A stretch of DNA of 64,000 nt from Bradyrhizobium erythrophlei (GCF_900129425.1 NZ_LT670817.1:5332001-5396000); one strand, 5' to 3'. Counted from the first letter of the stretch, positions 19,029 through 27,887 are shown. Numbers and translations: made by a program. Notes: generated from the sequence alone by a model not told the origin.

Positions 19029-20192
19029 TTGCGCAATCGCTGGTTTATTCTTGCCGTCCTGTTCGTGGTTCGCCTCACCATGGCCTTCCAGTTTCAAAGC
19101 GTCGCAGCGGTTGCGCCGCTGCTCGGCCAAGAGTTCAGCGTTGGATTGGCCGACATCGGGATCCTGATCGGCCTGTATTTCACCCCTGGCATTGCACTGG
19201 CGGTGCCGGGCGGCGCCATCGGGCAAAGATTCGGCGACAAGAACACCGTACTCGGCGCCCTGCTGCTGATGCTGATCGGCGGCCTCGTGATGGCGCTTTC
19301 TGCTTCCTGGAGCGGCCAGATCGCAGGACGGTTGGTCGCCGGCGCCGGCGGCGTGCTGCTCAATGTTGTGATGACAAAAATGGTGGCCGACTGGTTTGCC
19401 GGCAAGGAAATCGCAACCGCAATGGCGATTTTCGTCAATTCCTGGCCAGCCGGCGTCGCGCTCGGGCTGCTGACGCTGCCCCTGATCGGCACCGCCTATG
19501 GCGTCGGCGCGGTCTATCTCGCGGTGGCCGCACTGATTGGCGCAGCGTTCGTTCTGCTGGCTGCGGCCTATCAGCCTCCGGGGAATGCGGCGACGATGGC
19601 TGCGACCTCCGGGCGCCTCGACCGCAACGCCTTGGGCGCCGTGATCGTGGCGGGTTTGATCTGGGGCCTCTACAATGTCGGCTTCGCGGTGATCTTCAGC
19701 TTCGGGCCTGCGATGCTGGTCGAACGCGGCTGGTCGATTACGGCGGCAGGATCGGCGGTCAGCATCGTGTTGTGGCTGGCGGTGATCTCCGTTCCCGCCG
19801 GCGGATTTGTGGCGGATCGCTCCGGACGACCTGAATTGGTTCTGGTCATCGGCTGCATCCTGTTCGCGATACTGATGGTGGCGCTGCCGCGCAGTGGCGC
19901 GGTGATTTTAACGATCACGGCGCTCGGGCTGATCAGCGGCCAGGGCGCCGGGCCGATCATGAGCCTGCCCGCGCGCGTGCTGCAGCCGGCGACGCGTGCG
20001 CTCGGCATGGGCGTATTCTACACCCTGTATTATGCCACCATGATGTTAGGTCCTGTCGTCGGCGGCGCCTGCGCCAAATGGGCCGGCAGTGCTTCGGCGG
20101 CATTCGATTTCGGGGCTGCGATGATTCTGGCGTGTCCGGTGCTGCTCTGGGGATTTAATCGGATTCCGGCGGCGAGACTGAAAATGGCGTAA
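19029..20192 (+). CDS. MFS transporter, CynX/NimT-like
   Basis: A major facilitator of 387 residues with about 12 hydrophobic segments. The loop 2-3 motif appears as GAIGQRFGDKN and its second-half counterpart as FVADRSGRPE. It resembles small-anion or cyanate-type carriers of proteobacteria; the substrate is unknown. The TTG at 19029 is supported by GGGGGTGAGG just upstream. It is divergent from the zinc alcohol dehydrogenase. Confidence 0.85.
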   Translation: MRNRWFILAVLFVVRLTMAFQFQSVAAVAPLLGQEFSVGLADIGILIGLYFTPGIALAVPGGAIGQRFGDKNTVLGALLLMLIGGLVMALSASWSGQIAGRLVAGAGGVLLNVVMTKMVADWFAGKEIATAMAIFVNSWPAGVALGLLTLPLIGTAYGVGAVYLAVAALIGAAFVLLAAAYQPPGNAATMAATSGRLDRNALGAVIVAGLIWGLYNVGFAVIFSFGPAMLVERGWSITAAGSAVSIVLWLAVISVPAGGFVADRSGRPELVLVIGCILFAILMVALPRSGAVILTITALGLISGQGAGPIMSLPARVLQPATRALGMGVFYTLYYATMMLGPVVGGACAKWAGSASAAFDFGAAMILACPVLLWGFNRIPAARLKMA

Positions 20193-20283
20193 TCAGCTCG
20201 TCATGCAACCCCCGCTAACCCCTCATTAACCCTGTCGGCCGTAGGGTCAGGCGACACCGAAAAACCGGTCGTCGGGTGGCGAA

Positions 20284-20898
20284 ATGGCGTTGGCGAGCAA
20301 AAAATCACTCCTTCCGGCCGCCGAAGAGCGCCGACGTTTTCAGCGGGTGAGGGTTCACCTGCTCGGCCGCTACATGCTGCCGGACCGGCGCGAGTTTCCC
20401 TGCCAGATCGTCAATATGTCCCCTGGGGGACTAGCCTTGCTCGCGCCCGGAATTGGCAATGTCGGCGACCGCGTGATCGCCTATCTCGACCATATCGGCC
20501 GGGTCGAGGGCAAGATCACCCGCATCATCGACAACGGTTTTGCCATGACCGTCGGCGCGACCGCGCGCAAACGTGACAAGCTCGCGGCGCAACTGACCTG
20601 GCTCGCCAACCGCGACATTCTCAACCTGCCGGAAGACCGTCGCCACGACCGTATCGTGCCGCGCAATCCGATCTCGCTGCTTACGCTCGAAGACGGCAGC
20701 CAGATGACCTGCCGGATCATCGACATGTCGATGTCCGGTGCCGCCATCGCCGCGGAAAACCGCCCGCCCCTGAAATCGCTGGTCCTGCTCGGCAAGGTCC
20801 AGTCCCGGGTGGTTCGAAACCTCGAAGAAGGTTTTGCGCTCGAGTTCGTCCACGAGCAGTTGGCGGAAACCGTCGAAGAAGCCGTTACCGCAAGGTAA
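20284..20898 (+). CDS. Tandem PilZ-domain c-di-GMP receptor
   Basis: A 204-residue protein of two PilZ domains and little else. The first has the binding signature RRRFQR followed by NMSPGG. The second has RRHDR followed by DMSMSGAA. Both sets of c-di-GMP residues are therefore present and two ligand sites are likely. There is no membrane segment. The output partner is unknown. It is the second c-di-GMP gene in the window, after the GGDEF-EAL enzyme at 566-3037. The 90 bases upstream are A+T-richer and probably hold the promoter. Confidence 0.9.
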   Translation: MALASKKSLLPAAEERRRFQRVRVHLLGRYMLPDRREFPCQIVNMSPGGLALLAPGIGNVGDRVIAYLDHIGRVEGKITRIIDNGFAMTVGATARKRDKLAAQLTWLANRDILNLPEDRRHDRIVPRNPISLLTLEDGSQMTCRIIDMSMSGAAIAAENRPPLKSLVLLGKVQSRVVRNLEEGFALEFVHEQLAETVEEAVTAR

Positions 20899-20916
20899 AG
20901 CGCACCACCCTGTACT

Positions 20917-21549
20917 TCATTCGCCGCGGCGCGCCGGCTTCGACAAATATTCCTGCGATTGCGCCTCGCTTTTGAGCGGCGTCACTTTGTCAGGGTCGAT
21001 CCGCACCATGAGATAGTCGATGTGATCCTCGATCCGGGTGAACCAGTGCCCGGTACCGGCCGGAATCACCACGACGTCACCGGCCTTGATCTCATAAGCG
21101 ATACCATCGCGAACCTTGGAACCGTTATTTCCGGGGCCGTTGAATTCGACCACCGTGCGCATCGTCGCCGGGCGCCGCTGCCGGTTGACGATATCGGGGC
21201 CCAGCACCAGCGTGGCCGCGCCCGACAGCACATGGTAGACTTCGCTGATCTGGTCATGTTCGGCGACCGAATCCGGGTTGGGCTTGTCCAGTCTGCCGCG
21301 ATGGACCATGCCGATTCCGATCTGCGCCTTGCCGATGTCGATATCCCGCACCTGCTGGTCGAGCAGCTTCTCCGCGAGCGCTTTCCTGGCATAGCCTTCG
21401 AGTTCGGAGGCCGGAATGTAGGTCCCGGGACACATGGTGCAAGTCGGTTGAGGATCGGTGGGATTGATCCGGGCGGGAGTCTGAGCCAGCGCCGGCGCGC
21501 CGACCGTGAGGCACAGGATTGTCGGAAAGCTCCGGAAAACAGATTTCAT
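20917..21549 (-). CDS. Exported cupin-domain protein
   Basis: A 210-residue protein with an N-terminal signal sequence (SVFRSFPTILCLTVGAPALA). A short Cys-containing segment (CTMCPGTYIP) comes next, then a single cupin barrel. Metal-type residues are recognisable in HDQISEVYHVLSG and in IPAGTGHWFTRIEDH. The ATG at 21549 has GAGGTGG at suitable distance; the frame extending to 21693 lacks a signal. The substrate is unknown. It converges with the PilZ gene, 18 bases apart. Confidence 0.83.
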   Translation of the reverse strand: MKSVFRSFPTILCLTVGAPALAQTPARINPTDPQPTCTMCPGTYIPASELEGYARKALAEKLLDQQVRDIDIGKAQIGIGMVHRGRLDKPNPDSVAEHDQISEVYHVLSGAATLVLGPDIVNRQRRPATMRTVVEFNGPGNNGSKVRDGIAYEIKAGDVVVIPAGTGHWFTRIEDHIDYLMVRIDPDKVTPLKSEAQSQEYLSKPARRGE

Positions 21550-21970
21550 GACCACCTCGCTATCGTTCGGCATCGATGCGCGGACATCGCGCTTGCCAAG
21601 TTCTCCTGACATCACCGAAACAGCGTTACCGCACGGTAAAGCGCCGCGTCGCATGATTCCCCGGATTTCCCGGGAGCCGAAGGCGCCATCCATTTGGCGG
21701 AGGCAGCCTTGGCAGCTTTGGCGTCGGCACCTCGCAGGTTAACACGGCACGCTTTTGTCGTCGCAACCGCTGTATCGGCGGCCCGCGAGATCTTAATTCG
21801 TAAAATTTGAATCAATGGCAGTTGTTTAAAATTATAAGCTAATTTTAGTCAAGTATAGGTCGAGTTATCCGCGATCTTTACTTGTATTAGGCTCAAATCT
21901 ACTTGGCGCACTTAGCCGCAGCGCAAAGCCTTTGTGCCAAACATGGTCCCAACAAGAAACGGGGGCCACA
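21550..21970. other. Gene-free, partly A+T-rich spacer
   Basis: No gene supported. 21785-21900 is much richer in A and T than the surrounding chromosome and probably carries the promoter of the cysteine protease gene that starts at 21971. I see no convincing -35/-10 pair. Confidence 0.4.
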
Positions 21971-22591
21971 ATGTTTGGGTTCAGGGGACAGGGGAAGGGA
22001 TTGGCGATTGCCGTCATCCTGCTGGGGTTGAGTGTGCCGGCGCACGCCGGCGACGAGCGAAGTTTGTATGCGAGCCTTGGCGACACCACGCGCGCGCCGA
22101 TCGGCTGGGTTGAGTTCTGTGCCGACAGTCCCGGCGAGTGCGGCGGCGGCGCGTCACAGCCCCGCGATATCGTAATGTCGCAGACGGCGTGGCGGGATCT
22201 GCTGCGGGTTAACCACTGGGTCAACGAAAACGTCAAGCCGATGACCGATATGGATCATTGGGGCGTGATCGAGAAATGGTCGTTGCCGACGGACGGCTAC
22301 GGCGACTGCGAGGACTACGTGCTGTTGAAGCGCAAGATGCTGATCGACGCCGGTTGGCCGCGCGAGGCGCTGCTGATCACGGTGGTGCGTGACAAGAAGG
22401 GCGAAGGCCACGCGGTGCTGACGGTAAAAACCGACAAGGGCGAGTTCATTCTCGACAACCAGAATGAGAACGTCGTGGCCTGGACCGAGACCGGCTACCG
22501 CTTCGTCAAGCGTCAATCGCAGAGCGATCCGAATGTATGGGTCTCGCTCGGCGATAGCCGCCCGGCGGTCGCCACAGCCAGCGCCCACTAA
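21971..22591 (+). CDS. Bacterial transglutaminase-like cysteine protease (BTLCP), exported
   Basis: A 206-residue exported protein of the BTLCP family (PF06035), related to the periplasmic protease LapG. A signal peptide (LAIAVILLGLSVPAHA) precedes the mature protein. The papain-like triad is visible: Cys in YGDCEDYVLLKR, His in GHAVLTV, Asp in FILDNQ. LapG family members cleave surface adhesins, but no LapD or adhesin gene is adjacent, so the target is open. The ATG at 21971 sits exactly before the signal. A strong terminator follows. Confidence 0.9.
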   Translation: MFGFRGQGKGLAIAVILLGLSVPAHAGDERSLYASLGDTTRAPIGWVEFCADSPGECGGGASQPRDIVMSQTAWRDLLRVNHWVNENVKPMTDMDHWGVIEKWSLPTDGYGDCEDYVLLKRKMLIDAGWPREALLITVVRDKKGEGHAVLTVKTDKGEFILDNQNENVVAWTETGYRFVKRQSQSDPNVWVSLGDSRPAVATASAH

Positions 22592-22660
22592 GGCATAGAG
22601 ACAACAGGACACGCGACCCGGTCACATCCCCACCCCTCCCCGTCCCAGACCGGATCGCGC

Positions 22661-22699
22661 GCGGCCAGCTCTCCCCCAAGAGCTGGCCGCAACTTTTTT
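22661..22699 (+). terminator. Strong intrinsic terminator after BTLCP gene
   Basis: GCGGCCAGCTCT (22661-22672) pairs perfectly with AGAGCTGGCCGC (22679-22690) across a 6-base loop, followed by AAC and six T (22694-22699). This is a complete rho-independent terminator for the plus strand. Confidence 0.9.
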
Positions 22700-22799
22700 G
22701 GGGGCGCGCGTAAACCTCGGTTTTGTTGAGATTTCACCAGTTGAAAATGCCGCTCCCGCAGGCCGGGAACTTTCACCTCCCGAGCGGCTTTGCAGTTTC

Positions 22800-23306
22800 A
22801 TGACCGAAGTCAGGCCCGACGATGCGAACTCCGGCGGCATGGCGCGTATCGGCGCGCAGCCGATCCTGCTCACCGCCGCCGCCCTCGTCGTCATCCTGAT
22901 CGGAGCCGGATCGGTCGCCCTATGGCGCGCTTATACCGGCGCTTACCCCGAGCAAGACCGCACCGCGTCCGCCCGCCAGTTGCAGGCGCGCAACGCCCAG
23001 GCCTCCGAGCAGCTTGTCGTGAAAACGAACGCCCTGGAGATCTCGCAACAGGAAGCGATCGATCAGTTGCAAGTCGTTCAGGACCAATTGCAGACAGTAA
23101 AGCGCCTTCTCGCTGCGCAACAAGCCGATGCAAAGCGGCTGTCCGAGCAGGTTGCCGGTCTCGCGACCGCGATCGACGGCCTCCGACAGGCTTTCGCGAG
23201 CGCCCCGCCTTCCGAAGCATCCAATCCGCCTTCGGTTAGCCACTCGGCCGAGCCAAAACCCCGCGCAGCAGCCAGCCATCGCAGGCGCGCCAAACCGCCG
23301 GGCTGA
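22800..23306 (+). CDS. Membrane-anchored coiled-coil protein
   Basis: A 168-residue protein. One membrane segment lies near residues 20-42 (LLTAAALVVILIGAGSVALW). A Gln/Leu-rich heptad region at about 60-125 (SQQEAIDQLQVVQDQLQTVK) is a probable coiled coil, and the tail is Pro/Ala/Arg-rich. It is likely an inner-membrane protein with the coil in the periplasm. I do not recognise a named family. The ATG at 22800 is preferred; the frame upstream overlaps the preceding terminator. Confidence 0.7.
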   Translation: MTEVRPDDANSGGMARIGAQPILLTAAALVVILIGAGSVALWRAYTGAYPEQDRTASARQLQARNAQASEQLVVKTNALEISQQEAIDQLQVVQDQLQTVKRLLAAQQADAKRLSEQVAGLATAIDGLRQAFASAPPSEASNPPSVSHSAEPKPRAAASHRRRAKPPG

Positions 23307-23355
23307 CCCGCAGCAATGTGCAGGAGCCGACCGGTCGCAACTTTTTTGCGCAAGT

Positions 23356-23371
23356 TGTGAAATGGATCACA
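23356..23371. promoter_or_regulatory. Perfect CRP-type palindrome
   Basis: TGTGAAATGGATCACA matches the TGTGA-N6-TCACA consensus of CRP/CLR-family regulators in both half-sites. It lies 50 bases after the coiled-coil gene and 268 bases before the dienelactone hydrolase start. Confidence 0.5.
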
Positions 23372-23509
23372 TTCGCCCGTACGAATCCGGGTCATCGTGC
23401 GGCTTACCGGGCGGCGCAAGCCGATTTCAATGTCCGGGGCTGGCAAGGCCGTTAGCGTTATACTGCGCCGACGGCCTTGTTCTTTGTGCCCTGTTTTTGC
23501 CCCCCCCCC

Positions 23510-23519
23510 GATTCGTCCG
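23510..23519. repeat. Homopolymeric C tract
   Basis: Ten consecutive C residues preceded by TTTTTG, about 120 bases upstream of the dienelactone hydrolase gene. Tracts of this length are prone to slippage. The remainder of the 332-base gap 23307-23638 holds no supportable gene. Confidence 0.5.
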
Positions 23520-23638
23520 AACCAGCGCCGTGTCGGCCACCGACGTCGAGCGGATGGATGCTCGCAGGCTGGTGATTTGCGTTGCGCTGCGATCGCTTGC
23601 TGAATGCGCTTCCCAGATTAGACCGTAGGAAATCCATC

Positions 23639-24526
23639 ATGAGCGCCGAACCTGTTCTCACGTCCGATGTCATCGGGCTGACAAAAGTCGCGCCGTTTTC
23701 GCGCCGCGGCTTCCTGACCGCTTCTGCCGCCGTCACAGCCGGCTATACGCTGGCCGCAGGACCCGTTCGCGCCGACGTCATCAAGACCGACACCGATGGC
23801 CTCACCGCGGGCGATGCAAAGATAAAAGTGGCCGATGGCGAAATGCCCGGCTATTTCGCGCGGCCGAAGGGCGTGAGCAATCCGCCGGTCGTGCTGGTCG
23901 CAATGGAAATTTTCGGCTTGCACGAATACATCAAGGACGTCACACGGCGTCTCGCCAAGCTCGGCGCGTTCGCCGTCGCGCCGGACTATTATTTCCGCAA
24001 GCGTGTCGATCTCCTCAGGATATCAGACATCCAGCAACTGCTGCCGATCGTGAATTCCAAGCCCGACGCGGAATTGCTTTCCGATCTCGACAGCACGGTG
24101 GCTTGGGCCAAGTCGCAGGGCGGCGACACTAACCGGCTCGGTATCGTCGGTTTCTGCCGCGGCGGACGGACGGTGTGGGAATATGCCGCCCACTCCGGCA
24201 CCCTCAAGGCCGGCGTCGCGTTTTATGGCCCGCCGGTCGATCCGCCGAATCCGCTATGGCCGAAGAGCCCTACTCAACTCGCGCCCGAGATGAAGGCGCC
24301 GGTGCTGGGCCTGTATGGGGAAGCCGATACCGGGATTCCGGTGGCACAGATCGAGGCGCTGAAGGCCGCGCTGGCGGCCGCCGACAAGACCGCTGAGTTC
24401 AAGACCTATCCGGGCGCGCCGCACGGTTTTCACGCCGACTATCGCGCCAGCTACCGCCGGGAAGCCGCCGAGGATGCATGGAGCCGGATGCAGGCCTGGT
24501 TCAAGAAATACAAGGTGCTGGGCTGA
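23639..24526 (+). CDS. Tat-exported dienelactone hydrolase-family enzyme
   Basis: An alpha/beta hydrolase of 295 residues. The N-terminus has a twin-arginine signal (SRRGFLTASAAVTAGYTLAA), so a folded enzyme is sent to the periplasm. The Cys-His-Asp triad of dienelactone hydrolases is visible: Cys in GFCRGG, Asp in GEADTGIP, His in PHGFH; the Glu partner sits in AMEIFGLHEY. The substrate is unknown. The ATG at 23639 has TAGGAAA upstream. A CRP-like palindrome and a poly-C tract lie in its upstream region. Confidence 0.9.
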   Translation: MSAEPVLTSDVIGLTKVAPFSRRGFLTASAAVTAGYTLAAGPVRADVIKTDTDGLTAGDAKIKVADGEMPGYFARPKGVSNPPVVLVAMEIFGLHEYIKDVTRRLAKLGAFAVAPDYYFRKRVDLLRISDIQQLLPIVNSKPDAELLSDLDSTVAWAKSQGGDTNRLGIVGFCRGGRTVWEYAAHSGTLKAGVAFYGPPVDPPNPLWPKSPTQLAPEMKAPVLGLYGEADTGIPVAQIEALKAALAAADKTAEFKTYPGAPHGFHADYRASYRREAAEDAWSRMQAWFKKYKVLG

Positions 24527-24541
24527 CGAGTACGGCATCGC

Positions 24542-24575
24542 CGATGGCGCGCAGCCCGCTGGCCGCGCGCCATCG
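24542..24575. terminator. Bidirectional hairpin between convergent genes
   Basis: CGATGGCGCGC (24542-24552) and GCGCGCCATCG (24565-24575) form an 11-base perfect stem with a 12-base loop between two convergent stops. The following TATTATTG is only weakly U-rich. Confidence 0.6.
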
Positions 24576-24629
24576 TATTATTGCTCAGGCGGCAAGGTGC
24601 TTACCCGGCGCCGCCGGAGGCCAGCGGGA

Positions 24630-25250
24630 TCAGCCGCAAACCTGGACAGGTCGAACGCGCCAGCCGGCTTTGGTGTGGATCCGCCGCTGTACGACGTAAC
24701 AGCCGCCATTGTTATAGTAGGAATCGTTGTAGGCGTAATCCGGGTAACCGTAGCCGTAGGCGTAGTCCGGGTAATTATAATAGTCGTCGTAGGCGTAGTC
24801 CGGATAATCCCAATAGTCGTCATAGCCGAGCCCGTAGCCGAAGCCGAAGCCACGGCCGAATCCACGCCCGCGGAATCCGCGCCCGTGGAACCCATGGTCG
24901 CCGCCGCGGAACCCGCGACCGGCTCCTAAGCCTCCGCCGCGAACGGCATCGCCGCCGATCGCGGCATTAGCCGCGAAGGCTCCGCCGCGTGCGCCGGCAA
25001 AACCGCGGCCACCAAAACCGCCGCCGCCGAAACTACCACCGTGGAAACCACCTCCGCCGAACCCACCGCCGTGGAAACCGCCGCCGCCGCCGAACCCACC
25101 ACCGCCAAACCCGTGGCCGCCGCCTCCACCGAAACCGCCGCCACCGCCGCCGTGGCCACCACCACCGCCGCCCCGGGCCAACGCGGCACCAGGCGCAGCG
25201 ATGCCGACTACGGCGGCTGCGAGCAAGGCTATCATCGTTTTGCGTAACAT
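24630..25250 (-). CDS. Exported glycine-rich protein with YDDY/YPDYAY repeats
   Basis: A 206-residue secreted protein. A signal peptide (MIALLAAAVVGIAAPGAALA) is followed by about 90 residues of Gly/Phe/His-rich low complexity. A Tyr/Asp-rich repeat zone comes next (YDDYWDYPDYAYDDYYNYPD). The C-terminus is Cys-containing: CYVVQRRIHTKAGW and VQVCG. That tail is a recurrent ending of exported Bradyrhizobium proteins. Function unknown; a surface or cell-wall role is a guess. The ATG at 25250 is preceded by GGAG. Long frames on the opposite strand are artefacts of the Gly codons. Confidence 0.8.
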   Translation of the reverse strand: MLRKTMIALLAAAVVGIAAPGAALARGGGGGGHGGGGGGFGGGGGHGFGGGGFGGGGGFHGGGFGGGGFHGGSFGGGGFGGRGFAGARGGAFAANAAIGGDAVRGGGLGAGRGFRGGDHGFHGRGFRGRGFGRGFGFGYGLGYDDYWDYPDYAYDDYYNYPDYAYGYGYPDYAYNDSYYNNGGCYVVQRRIHTKAGWRVRPVQVCG

Positions 25251-25526
25251 CTTTCTACTCCGTCGATAATTCGCTCCCAGCAACCAGACGCACGCGCGAA
25301 CATATAGTTTCGGCTTCAGGGGAAATTGATAGGCAACGCCAGGAGCGTCTTTAAATTCGAGTTTAGACTCGCAGCGCTTGCGGCCGAGAGGATGGCGACG
25401 GTAAAAACAGCGTCACTGCGCTGACGCGGTTGCGGTCGCCACGACGCGTTGCCGAGCCTTTGGGAACCATTCGTCAGCGCGCCGCTTGAATTGGCGAGCC
25501 TCCAGCTGTCGCAGGAGTGACGACGG

Positions 25527-25931
25527 GTGCGTAAGCTGATCGCCTTCGATGACGAAACCTTCGATAAACTGAAGCAGCTCGGCCGCGACCGGATGGCGAC
25601 CATTCAGGAGCTCGCGGACGAGGCGTTCGCCGACGTGCTGAGGAAACACGGCATTCCCCTCGACCTCAAGGACGCGCTTCGCAAGAGCGCCAGGAGCGCA
25701 TCGCCCGCGGAGGCGCCCGCGAAAAAGAATGCAACATCGAAACCATCAAGGGAAGCGAAAATCATGACGACCGATCCTGACCCGTTCGAGGAAGGCCAGC
25801 GCGCCGCGCGAAAGAACATTCCGGCGGAAGGCAATCCCTATCGCGACGGCAGCGACGAACATTCGCTGTGGGCGGCCGGCCACGAGCAGGTCGCCGGCGA
25901 GGCCGAGGCCGATGAAGCCGAGGGCACCTGA
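25527..25931 (+). CDS. Ribbon-helix-helix-like/RMF-like two-part protein
   Basis: A 134-residue protein. Residues 1-50 (LIAFDDETFDKLKQLGRDRM) resemble a CopG/Arc-type ribbon-helix-helix. A basic Ala/Lys-rich linker follows. The C-terminal part has spacing like ribosome-modulation-factor domains: EEGQRAARKNIPAEGNPY, then GSDEHSLWAAGHEQ. The start is a GTG. A second ATG inside (beginning MTTDPDPFEE) could give the RMF-like part alone. Function is inferred from shape only. It converges with the carbonic anhydrase gene. Confidence 0.7.
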   Translation: MRKLIAFDDETFDKLKQLGRDRMATIQELADEAFADVLRKHGIPLDLKDALRKSARSASPAEAPAKKNATSKPSREAKIMTTDPDPFEEGQRAARKNIPAEGNPYRDGSDEHSLWAAGHEQVAGEAEADEAEGT

Positions 25932-25941
25932 AGCGCCGCCC

Positions 25942-26472
25942 TCAGCCGATCTTCTTCAGGCCTTTCTTGAACCGCGGTCCGTTGCCGGCGTAGAACTTCG
26001 CGGCACTTCCCATCTTGGCGAGCTGCGCAGGCTCGAGCGTGCGGATCACCCGCGCCGGCGCGCCGATGATCAGCGAATGCTCGGGAAACTGTTTTCCTTC
26101 CGTGATCACCGAACCCGCACCGACGATGCTGCCGCGACCGATCCTGGCGCCGTTCATGACGATCGAACCCATCCCGACCAGCGAGCCATCCTCCAGCGTG
26201 CAGCCGTGCAGGATGACGTTGTGGCCCACCGTGCAATTCTTTCCGATCGTCAGCGGAAAGCCCATGTCGGTATGACAGGTCGAGTTGTCCTGGACATTGG
26301 AGCCTTCGCCGATCTCGATCCACTCATTATCGCCGCGCAACACCGCGCCGAACCACACGCTCGCTGAACTGTGCAGGCGAACCTTGCCGATCACCGTGGC
26401 GGTGTCGGCGATGAAATAATTGCCGTCGCTGGGAAGTTCGGGCGCCTGCCCGTCGAGTTCGTAGATAGCCAT
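25942..26472 (-). CDS. Gamma-class carbonic anhydrase-like protein
   Basis: A left-handed beta-helix protein of 176 residues with hexapeptide repeats throughout. The three zinc-ligand histidines are in place: NSTCHTD and GHNVILHGC. The family includes YrdA/PaaY-like enzymes and gamma carbonic anhydrases; the activity of a given member is not predictable. The ATG at 26472 is the natural start (MAIYELDGQAPELP). It lies 48 bases downstream of a small membrane protein gene and may share its transcript. Confidence 0.88.
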   Translation of the reverse strand: MAIYELDGQAPELPSDGNYFIADTATVIGKVRLHSSASVWFGAVLRGDNEWIEIGEGSNVQDNSTCHTDMGFPLTIGKNCTVGHNVILHGCTLEDGSLVGMGSIVMNGARIGRGSIVGAGSVITEGKQFPEHSLIIGAPARVIRTLEPAQLAKMGSAAKFYAGNGPRFKKGLKKIG

Positions 26473-26520
26473 AGCCTTGATGGTCTCCTGTTCGCGGAGA
26501 CTTTGGCATAGCCTTCGCGT

Positions 26521-26850
26521 TCAGGCCAGCAATCCGGCGGCGCGCAGCGTCATCAGGAAAAACGTGCCGGACATCAGGCTCCAGAACCCGGCAAGCACGG
26601 TCGCCATCATCACGAATTCGAAGCGGCGGCGCTCGATCGGCGCCCCGCGTAGCGTATTGCGCATGATGATGAAGGGAGCGGCGAACACCAGGAATGGCAC
26701 CGCGGCGAAAGCCTTCGGCACCGCGCCCTCCTGCAGCAGCCCGAATCCCGCGGGACGCTGCACCAGCGCCTGATATCCGCTGGAGAGTGCGCCCGCCAGC
26801 GCGAAGCCGATGCAAAGCGAGAACAGGGAATTCAACGCATCTGCCGACAT
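26521..26850 (-). CDS. Small membrane protein
   Basis: A 109-residue protein with three hydrophobic stretches: LFSLCIGFALAGALSSGYQA, AVPFLVFAAPFIIM and a final FVMMATVLAGFWSLMSGTFF. I recognise it as a conserved small protein of Bradyrhizobium-like genomes without known function. The ATG at 26850 fits the first membrane segment; residues before it are not membrane-like. Upstream of the carbonic anhydrase gene on the same strand. Confidence 0.7.
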   Translation of the reverse strand: MSADALNSLFSLCIGFALAGALSSGYQALVQRPAGFGLLQEGAVPKAFAAVPFLVFAAPFIIMRNTLRGAPIERRRFEFVMMATVLAGFWSLMSGTFFLMTLRAAGLLA

Positions 26851-27077
26851 CGCATGCTCTTCTACTGGCCACAGAACCTGCCTTGCTTCGCAAAATTGGC
26901 CGCCGGCCGCCACATCATCCTTAAAGAAAGGTTAACGGCGACAGGCTGGAACCGCGATCCGCGCATGGCTCGCGGAACCCTCGATCTCGCGAGACCGTGC
27001 GGAAATCCCATCGCGCATGGCATATTCGCCGGTGATTCGGCATTCGCCCTGGACATCCCACCCACCATGCTTCGTTC

Positions 27078-27791
27078 ATGACATTCTACTCGACGGCCCA
27101 GCAGATCGCGCGCGGTTCGCGCGAGCAACGCGGCAGCCACCTGATTCCGATCCTGCTGGGAGGCGCGATCACCGCGGGCGCGATGGCCCTGATCGCCTAT
27201 TTGCTGTGGCCGACCTGGGAAGCGGACGGCTCCAGCGCTCCGGCGCGTTTGCCGGTGAGCGTCGGCGCGACCATCTTCAACGTGCCGACCGCGGCGATCC
27301 GGATGAAAATCCAGCGCCACTCGGGACCGCAGGAACGCGTCGATCTCAGCTTCGCCTATCCTTCGCTGGAAGCTTCCGATTCCCCGAAACATGTCAGCGC
27401 CGACACCGTGGAGGAAACCATCCAGCCGATCGACCGGATTTTTCTGTCGATAGCGGCGCACCATGACAGCCTGGCGCCCGACGCCCGCGTGCGCACCATC
27501 TATCCGCGCTATCTGGAGCAGGCTTCGACGCCCGGGCAGGACGGATTGACCAGGCGCGCGTTCCGGGATGGCACGCCGTACGGCCATGAAGACCTGTTCT
27601 TTGCCAACACGCCTGATCTCACCGCGCGCTGCAGCCGCGACAGCACCACCCCCGGAATGTGCCTGAGCGAGCGCCGCATCGACGGCGCCGATCTGACGTT
27701 TCGCTTTCCGCGCAGCTGGCTCGCGCAATGGCGCGACGTCGCCAATGCGATGGACCGGTTGACGGCGCAGATGCACGGAACGGGAGGATGA
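27078..27791 (+). CDS. Single-pass membrane protein of unknown function
   Basis: A 237-residue protein. A membrane segment at about residues 22-44 (LIPILLGGAITAGAMALIAY) is followed by a large soluble part with well-mixed composition. The soluble part holds two cysteines about 13 residues apart (LTARCSRDS, PGMCLSERR) that could form a disulfide, in keeping with a periplasmic location. No family is recognised with certainty. A 1-kb repeat-rich intergenic region follows. Confidence 0.72.
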   Translation: MTFYSTAQQIARGSREQRGSHLIPILLGGAITAGAMALIAYLLWPTWEADGSSAPARLPVSVGATIFNVPTAAIRMKIQRHSGPQERVDLSFAYPSLEASDSPKHVSADTVEETIQPIDRIFLSIAAHHDSLAPDARVRTIYPRYLEQASTPGQDGLTRRAFRDGTPYGHEDLFFANTPDLTARCSRDSTTPGMCLSERRIDGADLTFRFPRSWLAQWRDVANAMDRLTAQMHGTGG

Positions 27792-27887
27792 GGTCTCGTG
27801 CTGCCAACGCGGAATGACAGTCGTCATGCGCCGCGCATGCGGGGTGTCCAGTACGCTGCGGCCTCTCGGATCCATCACTGGCGTCTA

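Noticed and set aside
24926..25354. Arg/His-rich frames on either strand over the glycine-rich gene
   Set aside because: They arise from GGC/GGT-type codons of the low-complexity protein read in other frames.
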